Shown here one piece after another: positions 58,525-64,000 of a stretch of 64,000 nt of DNA. Position numbers and translations under genes: made by a program. The stretch's first letter is position 1; each line of letters begins with the position of its first letter. The notes below the pieces were generated by a model. That model saw only the letters and a program-made list of their open reading frames with translations. It was not told the origin of the DNA and made no database searches. The stretch covers positions 1,488,001 to 1,552,000 of the forward strand of contig NZ_QYUN01000002.1 of the NCBI RefSeq assembly GCF_003590875.1. Reading direction: 5' to 3'. This DNA comes from Noviherbaspirillum cavernae. Its GTDB lineage: Bacteria; Pseudomonadota; Gammaproteobacteria; Burkholderiales; Burkholderiaceae_D.

Positions 58525-58788
58525 ATGGCTATTCTCATTACCGGTGGTGCCGGATTTGGAAATCGCATCTACGAACGACTGGAGTTCGTCAAAGAACGCC
58601 CAAGGCTCGATCATTGTTACGCCATCGATCCAGGCAAGCTGGAAAGAGAGCTTGCCTGGAAGGCATCTGAACCCTTTGAACTCGACATTCGTACATCAGT
58701 CAGTTCGTATCTTGATAATCAAGAATGGGTTCTTGATGTAATGACCAGAATCTGCCGCAACCGGACGAATAGGTATTGCGGCGCATGA
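58525..58788 (+). pseudogene. rfbB remnant with internal deletion (second copy)
   Basis: An 87-codon frame: MAILITGGAGF, the first strand and NAD loop of RfbB, then after a few odd residues the C-terminal region (FVKERPRLDHCYAIDPGKLE, ELAWKASEPFELDIR, YLDNQEWVLDVMT), matching the intact RfbB at 45973 ([18 protein letters not shown]). About 270 residues, including the Tyr-Lys active site, are missing, in frame. The stop overlaps the rfbD start by ATGA, so the operon coupling is kept. It may still be translated but cannot be a dehydratase. Confidence 0.85.
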
Positions 58789-59693
58789 AGATCCTTCTGC
58801 TTGGTAAAGACGGACAGGTCGGTTGGGAGCTGCAGCGTTCGTTGAGTCCGCTCGGTGAACTGCATGCCTTCGGCCATGAGGAAGCTGATCTTGAAGATTT
58901 TGAGAATCTGCGAGTACTCATCAGATCGCATAAGCCTGACATCATCGTTAATGCAGCTGCCTACACGGCAGTGGATAAAGCGGAGACCGAAGCGGACAAG
59001 GCTCGCCGAATCAACGGAGAGGTAGTTTCCTTGCTTGCGGAAGAGGCGAATCGGATTGGAGCATGGCTGATTCACTATTCGACGGACTATGTTTTCGATG
59101 GCAAGAAGGAAACCGCCTACGTCGAGCTGGATGCTACTAATCCGTTGTCAGTCTATGGCCTGACAAAACTGGAAGGGGAACAGTTTGTTCGGACATTAAA
59201 CCCCAATAAGCACCTGATCTTCCGCACTAGTTGGGTCTATGCTGCCAAGGGAAGTAATTTCCCGAAAACGATCCTTCGCCTGGCAAAAGAACGGCAGACA
59301 TTAAACGTTATCGCCGATCAGCACGGCGCACCGACAAGCGCAGAGCTGATTGCGGACGTTACGGCACTTGCCTTGTATCGCATATTGAATACCCCTGATG
59401 CATCCGGTCGCTTCACCGGCACTTACCATCTTGCGGCTGGAGGCCACACCACCTGGTACGCATATGCGCAGTACATATTGGAACTTGCTGCCGCACATGG
59501 AGTGCTGCTAAAAACAGGTCCGGATGCGATTGAACCCATATCAACCGAATCTTATAAAGTGTCCGCGGCCAGACCCAGGAATTCACGGCTCGATACAACG
59601 AAATTGAGTACTACTTTTAACGTCACCCCGCCTGATTGGCAGATTCTCGTCAAGCGCATGATGGATGAATTGGCTTCGCAAGGAAAGCTATGA
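58785..59693 (+). CDS. rfbD: dTDP-4-dehydrorhamnose reductase
   Basis: 302 aa, last step of dTDP-L-rhamnose synthesis. LLGKDGQVGWELQ binds NADPH; NAAAYTAVDKAE, HYSTDYVFDGKK, YGLTKLEGEQ (Tyr-Lys) and RTSWVYAAKGSNFPKTIL are diagnostic. The ATG at 58785 overlaps the stop of the rfbB remnant, and its own stop overlaps the start of the rfbA remnant. This is the only rfbD in the window, so the pathway depends on it together with rfbB and rfbA 11-13 kb upstream. Confidence 0.96.
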   Translation: MKILLLGKDGQVGWELQRSLSPLGELHAFGHEEADLEDFENLRVLIRSHKPDIIVNAAAYTAVDKAETEADKARRINGEVVSLLAEEANRIGAWLIHYSTDYVFDGKKETAYVELDATNPLSVYGLTKLEGEQFVRTLNPNKHLIFRTSWVYAAKGSNFPKTILRLAKERQTLNVIADQHGAPTSAELIADVTALALYRILNTPDASGRFTGTYHLAAGGHTTWYAYAQYILELAAAHGVLLKTGPDAIEPISTESYKVSAARPRNSRLDTTKLSTTFNVTPPDWQILVKRMMDELASQGKL

Positions 59694-60053
59694 AATGCAA
59701 GGGAATTATTCTTGTCGATGGAAGTGTGGTCTGTCTCCAGCATTGACTTCATGAGGATGTAGAGACTGTTTCTGAAAGAAGGCGGACAGCGAAAAACGAT
59801 TCACCGAAATCGAATCATTGGCATCCTGCGGGAAACAGGGCCGATACACACACGGGCCGATGTTCGACGCCAGCCGATTCATGACATTACTTGCTACGGC
59901 TCGACAGCGACTCAAGATTGCACGTCCGGACGAAATCGCATGCCGGCAGAGATCGATCGATGCCATGGAACGGCGAGACCCGCACGACTCTTGGACAAGA
60001 ACGGTTACGGCAAACACATGCAACGACATCTTAAGGAAGGCATATTTTCATGA
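59690..60053 (+). pseudogene. rfbA remnant (second copy), both ends present
   Basis: ATGA-coupled to rfbD, a frame reads MKCKGIILVDGSVVCLQH then stops; this is the RfbA start ([12 protein letters not shown]) with decayed residues. From about 59849, THGPMFDASRFMTLLA and DEIACRQRSIDAM match the intact copy's [15 protein letters not shown] and [13 protein letters not shown]. After a frameshift, LDKNGYGKHMQRHLKE matches the C-terminal [15 protein letters not shown]. The final TGA overlaps the rfbC ATG. The middle 180 or so residues are missing. Confidence is high because start, late domain and end all lie in order. Confidence 0.85.
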
Positions 60054-60592
60054 ATGCGACTCCTCTCGCCATACCGGATGTTCTTCTTCTGCAGTCACGG
60101 CTTTGGGAGGACGATCGTGGATTTTTCTTTGAAAGCTTCAACCAACGAGAGCTTAAGGAATTGGTTGGTCGGGAAGTGACCTTTGTTCAGGATAATCACT
60201 CAAGGTCAAGCAAAGACGTTCTGCGCGGATTGCACTATCAGGTGACTCGGCCGCAAGGAAAGCTTGTTCGCGTCGTGGCAGGTGAAGTTCTTGATGTCGT
60301 TGTCGATCTCAGGAAGTCTTCCCCGACATTCGGGCATTGGATAGGTCAAGTCCTCAGCGCCGAGAATAAAAAGCAGCTGTGGATTCCGGAAGGTTTCGCA
60401 CACGGGTTTCTCGTGCTTTCCGATACCGCTGATTTTCTTTACAAAACCACCGACTATTGGGCACCTGATTGCGAGCGTTGCATTGCATGGAATGACCCGG
60501 AACTAGCGATTGACTGGCCAATCTCGTCCGGCCCAATTGTTTCTGCCAAGGATGCACAAGGCGTTCCCTTTCATTTAGCAGAGACGTTCTAA
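60050..60592 (+). CDS. rfbC: dTDP-4-dehydrorhamnose 3,5-epimerase
   Basis: 180 aa cupin-fold epimerase of dTDP-rhamnose synthesis. Diagnostic: DDRGFFFESFNQREL, FVQDNHSRSSKDVLRGLHYQ (catalytic His), GEVLDVVVDLRKSSPTFG and WIPEGFAHGFLVLSD (short parts quoted: LRGLHYQ, PEGFAHGF). The ATG at 60050 overlaps the stop of the rfbA remnant; AAGGAAGG lies 10-17 bases upstream. The last gene of the former rmlBDAC operon. Confidence 0.96.
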   Translation: MNATPLAIPDVLLLQSRLWEDDRGFFFESFNQRELKELVGREVTFVQDNHSRSSKDVLRGLHYQVTRPQGKLVRVVAGEVLDVVVDLRKSSPTFGHWIGQVLSAENKKQLWIPEGFAHGFLVLSDTADFLYKTTDYWAPDCERCIAWNDPELAIDWPISSGPIVSAKDAQGVPFHLAETF

Positions 60593-60939
60593 GAGTCAGG
60601 TAAATGGCCCTGCAATAACAGCGGCAGGAAGGCCGACACAACGAGTTGCAAACTCGTCTGTGAGCTTGTGCTCGTAATGCTTCCGGAGTCCACGGTATTT
60701 TTCTGGCCAGCAAAGGCACGGTCGACGGCCAAGCCCGTGGAAATCGCAGTGCACTTCCCCAATTCCCCGCGTTTTGACCTATCGAGGGACGTCCGAAGTC
60801 GTCGATTTTTCTTACAGTCCAAGCTCTTGATTGCCGATTTGTTTTGTAACTATTTGATTTAATTGTAATTTAACAACCGGTATAAAGATTGCTTAACGAA
60901 AAGTGGTTACTCCTGATCTATTTGTCAAAGGATGTCAAA
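60593..60939 (+). promoter_or_regulatory. Leader of the PEP-CTERM gene
   Basis: 347 bases with no supported gene. The last 90 bases are A+T-rich (around 60840-60890, with TATAAAG at about 60883) and probably hold the promoter. AAAGGATG before the ATG at 60940 is the ribosome binding site. Confidence 0.5.
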
Positions 60940-61494
60940 ATGGATTCCCTTAAAAAAGCACTCTTAGGTTTGGCGCTGGTTTGCGCATTCGGTACTGTGA
61001 CTGCTGCTCCTATTACTATCGCAGACTATGTCAACCCTTCTCCGGATAGAACGGTTACGACAAACAATCCTTTTACCTTTGTCTTTGACATTACCGATGG
61101 GGCTGAGAGCTATGTTGCCGGGGTTGACACAATCGTGTCGGCAGAGTTGAAGATTCATCTTATGGACAATGCCCAAAAGGGCAATGAAACCTTCACCTTT
61201 CTTATTGGCAGTGGAGGCACCTCACAAATCTATAGTGCCCAGAATGTAAACAATGGGTCGCAAGGACAAACCTATTCGATTAATCTCCTGAATGCTTTGG
61301 CAGATCTCATCGCTGATGGACTGCTGTCTGTGAAGCTGAGCGCGACGTCCGGTAATTATGAATTCGTCGATGCCACTTTGATAGCGAAGGTGGAGAAGGG
61401 GACTGTTGGCAATGCAGTACCTGAACCGACAAGTCTTGCCTTGCTTGGCATTAGTCTGTTGGGCTTTGGCGTGGCGCGCAGACGCAGGCAGTGA
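60940..61494 (+). CDS. PEP-CTERM exosortase-sorted exported protein
   Basis: 184 aa. Signal peptide (ALLGLALVCAFGTVTAA), a beta-rich domain of about 135 residues, then the sorting signal: VPEPTSLALLGISLLG, hydrophobic helix, RRRR end. Such proteins are processed by an exosortase (EpsH/XrtA family) in polysaccharide-producing bacteria; no exosortase gene is in this window. The domain itself is not recognised. The ATG at 60940 is preceded by AAAGGATG; earlier in-frame starts would spoil the signal peptide. Confidence 0.92.
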   Translation: MDSLKKALLGLALVCAFGTVTAAPITIADYVNPSPDRTVTTNNPFTFVFDITDGAESYVAGVDTIVSAELKIHLMDNAQKGNETFTFLIGSGGTSQIYSAQNVNNGSQGQTYSINLLNALADLIADGLLSVKLSATSGNYEFVDATLIAKVEKGTVGNAVPEPTSLALLGISLLGFGVARRRRQ

Positions 61495-61508
61495 TCTCAA
61501 TCATCCGG

Positions 61509-61540
61509 AAAAAAGCCCGCTTTGACGGGCTTTTTCTTTT
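61509..61540. terminator. Rho-independent terminator
   Basis: AAAAAGCCCG and CGGGCTTTTT pair around a 6-base loop, with TTTTTCTTTT after; strong on +, and A-rich before it makes it usable on - as well. It follows the PEP-CTERM gene by 15 bases. Confidence 0.9.
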
Positions 61541-61621
61541 TCAGGGTGCGGCGCAGCCGGTATTGTGGATATCAGCGCCGGGTATCATTTCGGATTCATT
61601 CTTGCCAAGCATCCAAAAACG

Positions 61622-61645
61622 AAAAGGCCGCACAAGGCGGCCTTT
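61622..61645 (-). terminator. Terminator of the tRNA-Pro locus
   Basis: AAAGGCCGC and GCGGCCTTT form a 9-bp stem. Read on -, it follows the tRNA 3' end by about 20 bases and is followed by TTCGTTTTT. It is consistent with the original tRNA terminator having stayed in place after integration. Confidence 0.7.
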
Positions 61646-61664
61646 CGCAAGTCATTGATTTCAT

Positions 61665-61710
<46 letters not shown>

Positions 61711-61839
61711 TCATTAAATTAGCGTCCGGGGAAGCCCAATAGCATCCAATAACGTTCATAAAATCCATTTAAGATCATATGGTTAAGATAATTCGTTGTC
61801 CGAGAGACTCTAATGGTGTACGCTAAAAGCCATCGAAAC

Positions 61840-61863
61840 TGTAGGGGTAAATGTAGGGGTAAA
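61840..61863 (+). repeat. Tandem 12-base repeats near the attachment site
   Basis: TGTAGGGGTAAA occurs twice in a row, 130 bases inside the element and 32 bases before the integrase ATG. Such repeats are likely integrase arm-binding sites or autoregulatory sites. Confidence 0.6.
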
Positions 61864-61894
61864 ACTTCGGAACCCAGACCCCTTACAACTCAAA

Positions 61895-63319
61895 ATGACC
61901 AAGATTACGCAGAAGACGCTGGAGTCATTACGCCTCGACCGAAGCGGTTCGGTAATCCGCGACGAGGGCAATTTGTTTGGCCGGATTCGCGCCAAAGCTG
62001 ACGACACGGTTGCCGTCTCCTTCTATTATCGATATCGCTTCGACGGAAAATTCAAAGACATCTCCTGCGGCACTTGGCCTGCTGTCAGTCTGTCCCAGAT
62101 TCGTGCCAATCGTGATGCAGCGAAACTCCGAGTCACCGAAGGCGTCGATCCGGTCGCCAAGAAGAAAGTCGAGAAGCAGGAACAGCGGGAAGCCATCGCA
62201 GTGCGGTTGGCAGAGATCGAACACGGGAAGGCCGAAGGGCTGACCGTGCAGGACATGTTCGATGCATGGATCGCCGATGGTGTCAGACGAAAGGATGGCA
62301 ACGCCGAGTTGCGCCGCTCCTTCAATGCGGACGCGCTACCCAAGATCGGAAGGAAAGAGGTTAGGGCGCTCACGGAGCACGACCTGCGGGGCGTGCTTCG
62401 CGCCATGGTTGTGCGTGGCGTCAATCGCGCAGCCGTTGCGATGCGTAACAACCTGATGCAGATGTTCGCCTGGGCAGAGAAGCGCCAGCCATGGCGCAAG
62501 CTGTTCGCCGATGGTAATCCGATGGAGCTGATCGAGATCGACAAGATCGTCAGCCCCGATTACGACTTGAACAATCAACGCGACCGGACTCTGTCCACCG
62601 AAGAGATTCGGGAGCTGCGTGACATCTTCAGACGGATGCACGCGGAGTACGAGCAAGCGGACAACAAGCGAACTGCCGTGCAGCCGCTGGAGAGGGTAGT
62701 CCAATGCGCGATATGGATTATGCTCTCGACGCTTTGCCGCGTCGGTGAGTTGTCCATGGCCCGATGGGAGCATCTCAATCTTGAATCCGGCGCATGGTTT
62801 ATCCCGCGCGAGAACGTCAAGGACAACGCCAGCGACCTGACGGTCTATCTATCCGACTTCACCATCGAACGCTTCCGGCAGTTGCATAAGATCACCGGCA
62901 AGTCTGAATGGTGCTTCCCGGCGCGGAACAAGGAAGGGTATGTAAACGTGAAGTCTATGAGCAAGCAGATCGGCGACCGGCAGACGATGTTCAAGAAGTC
63001 CCTCGATGGTGGACCGCGCAAACCGATGAAGAACCGGCGCAACGACAACACGCTGGTTCTGGCAAGCGGGAAGAAGGGAGCGTGGACTCCGCACGATCTG
63101 CGCCGCACTGGCGCGACGATGATGCAGAGCCTGGGCGTTTCGATGGACATGATTGACCGCTGCCAGAACCATGTGCTGGCGGGCAGCAAGGTACGCCGGC
63201 ACTACCTCCATCACGATTACGCCAGCGAGAAACGCGAGGCATGGGCTCGGCTTGGAGGGCAGCTATCAGCGATTCTCGCTGCGCCAGAAAATGTGGTCCC
63301 ATTTCAGCGTAAGGCGTAA
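61895..63319 (+). CDS. Tyrosine recombinase, genomic-island integrase
   Basis: 474 aa. The N-terminal arm-binding region is DUF4102-like (YRYRFDGKFKDISCGTWP, SLSQIRANRDAAK), followed by a SAM-like core-binding domain and the catalytic domain with Arg in STLCRVGELSMARW, HDLRRTGATMMQSLG (His-x-x-Arg) and a terminal Tyr in VRRHYLHHDY. This type integrates at tRNA 3' ends, matching the tRNA-Pro fragment upstream. The island extends rightward out of the window. Confidence 0.94.
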   Translation: MTKITQKTLESLRLDRSGSVIRDEGNLFGRIRAKADDTVAVSFYYRYRFDGKFKDISCGTWPAVSLSQIRANRDAAKLRVTEGVDPVAKKKVEKQEQREAIAVRLAEIEHGKAEGLTVQDMFDAWIADGVRRKDGNAELRRSFNADALPKIGRKEVRALTEHDLRGVLRAMVVRGVNRAAVAMRNNLMQMFAWAEKRQPWRKLFADGNPMELIEIDKIVSPDYDLNNQRDRTLSTEEIRELRDIFRRMHAEYEQADNKRTAVQPLERVVQCAIWIMLSTLCRVGELSMARWEHLNLESGAWFIPRENVKDNASDLTVYLSDFTIERFRQLHKITGKSEWCFPARNKEGYVNVKSMSKQIGDRQTMFKKSLDGGPRKPMKNRRNDNTLVLASGKKGAWTPHDLRRTGATMMQSLGVSMDMIDRCQNHVLAGSKVRRHYLHHDYASEKREAWARLGGQLSAILAAPENVVPFQRKA

Positions 63320-63516
63320 GTCTCAATGACCCCGCTGGCGGCTACGACGACAGTCGCTGGCGCGGCGGCTATCGAACCGCTGATCATCCGGAGCGGTTAG
63401 TGGACCTGAGTGGACAGAATGAGCAGGTGGCGATTTGGCCCAATAACCCGCCAATACCCCCAATGCCGTTGGATAGCGCCATCGGCACAGCACCGTGTGA
63501 CGCCATAGTTAATCGT
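63320..63516. other. Spacer after the integrase
   Basis: 197 bases between converging genes. No gene is supported. Confidence 0.4.
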
Positions 63517-64000
63517 CTATTTAAGGTCCTCCTCAGGGTGCGTAGGTAGTTTTGCAACCTCTGCATCCAGTCTTGTGACATCCAGTACGCTTGGTTCCTC
63601 ACCAGTATGCAATGCATTTAACTGCGATATCAGGTACGGCATCATGAAGGGCATCGTGACAGTCACCAGGGCTTGTATATCCATCCCATTGGCGATTGTA
63701 GGTAACTGGTCGGCACCACGTTCGCGCACAGTTCCGTCATAAAACTGGTGTCCGCCGCCGCCCCTATATACCCCCGACTTATTGTGTCTCCACGCGACGA
63801 TGGCACGCGGCCCAACGGTGCCGTCAGCGGTATTTTGATGCGCAAACAGGTTGAAGCGCGCCAAGTGATCGGCAACTACAAGTGGTGATACCCGCTTTGC
63901 GTCGCTTGCGCGGACCAGTCGCAATAAATCACGCATCCAGCGCTTATCGTGCATAAGGCACAGCGCTCCCGATCCGGTCAGCCCAAGACAGTGCGCCCGG
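63517..64000 (-). CDS. Unrecognised island protein (5' end outside window)
   Basis: On the minus strand the frame is open from the right edge (AHCLGLTGSGALCL, then MHDKRWMRDLLRLV) to a stop at 63517, so the ATG at 63954 is probably internal. It contains a helical DNA- or protein-binding-like segment (SDAKRVSPLVVADHLARFN), a Gly-rich stretch HNKSGVYRGGGGHQFYDG and an acidic C-terminus. I recognise no family. As island cargo it may be a phage or defence function; that is a guess. Confidence 0.55.
   Translation of the reverse strand, partial: RAHCLGLTGSGALCLMHDKRWMRDLLRLVRASDAKRVSPLVVADHLARFNLFAHQNTADGTVGPRAIVAWRHNKSGVYRGGGGHQFYDGTVRERGADQLPTIANGMDIQALVTVTMPFMMPYLISQLNALHTGEEPSVLDVTRLDAEVAKLPTHPEEDLK

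Overview
The window reads as the chromosome of a betaproteobacterium of the Burkholderiales, most likely Oxalobacteraceae (Herbaspirillum/Noviherbaspirillum/Herminiimonas-like). This rests on the unbroken housekeeping order fabG-acpP-fabF-rpoE-rseA-rseB-mucD-lepA-lepB-rnc-era-recO-pdxJ-acpS-nagZ-uvrC-pgsA and on a PEP-CTERM protein. The genus is an inference; no 16S gene is present.

Layout. 1-18.2 kb: core genes, all on +. They cover the end of a fatty-acid synthesis cluster, the sigma-E envelope-stress operon with a recognisable sigma-E promoter, and a translation/RNA/vitamin/DNA-repair block with many 4-base overlaps. 18.2-22.8 kb: an unrecognised 850-aa protein with a secretion-effector-like composition, plus small proteins. 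23-32.3 kb: acyl-CoA catabolism, as a + operon (two acyl-CoA dehydrogenases, two MaoC hydratases) facing a - cluster (enoyl-CoA hydratase, phosphatase, phosphotransferase, acyl-CoA dehydrogenase, GST). A shared palindrome lies in front of the + operon and the phosphotransferase. 33.5-60.6 kb: a large polysaccharide locus holding a WecA-like initiating transferase, RfaH with a perfect 12-base ops element just downstream, sugar modification genes (PhyH dioxygenase, two WbqC, DegT aminotransferase, GNAT), Wzx, Wzy, four glycosyltransferase-type genes including a DUF1972 rhamnosyltransferase, a DUF218 protein and the dTDP-rhamnose genes. 60.9-61.5 kb: a PEP-CTERM protein. 61.66 kb to the end: the left end of an integrative element inserted in the 3' half of a tRNA-Pro(GGG) gene, with its tyrosine integrase.

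The polysaccharide locus is the unusual part. (1) Several of its genes are hollowed out: both ends remain and the middle is gone. These are a Wzc/EpsB kinase, a second rmlB and a second rmlA, and probably an ATP-grasp gene. The intact rmlD and rmlC sit in the ruined rmlB-D-A-C operon, while working rmlB and rmlA lie 12 kb away. (2) Between the two halves of the rhamnose pathway lie four tandem minus-strand genes for exported proteins sharing one roughly 240-aa C-terminal domain that I cannot assign. Three are nearly identical and carry hexanucleotide-encoded Pro-Ser/Pro-Thr linkers; their mosaic structure indicates recent recombination between copies. (3) The rfaH-ops arrangement implies operon-specific antitermination of the locus.
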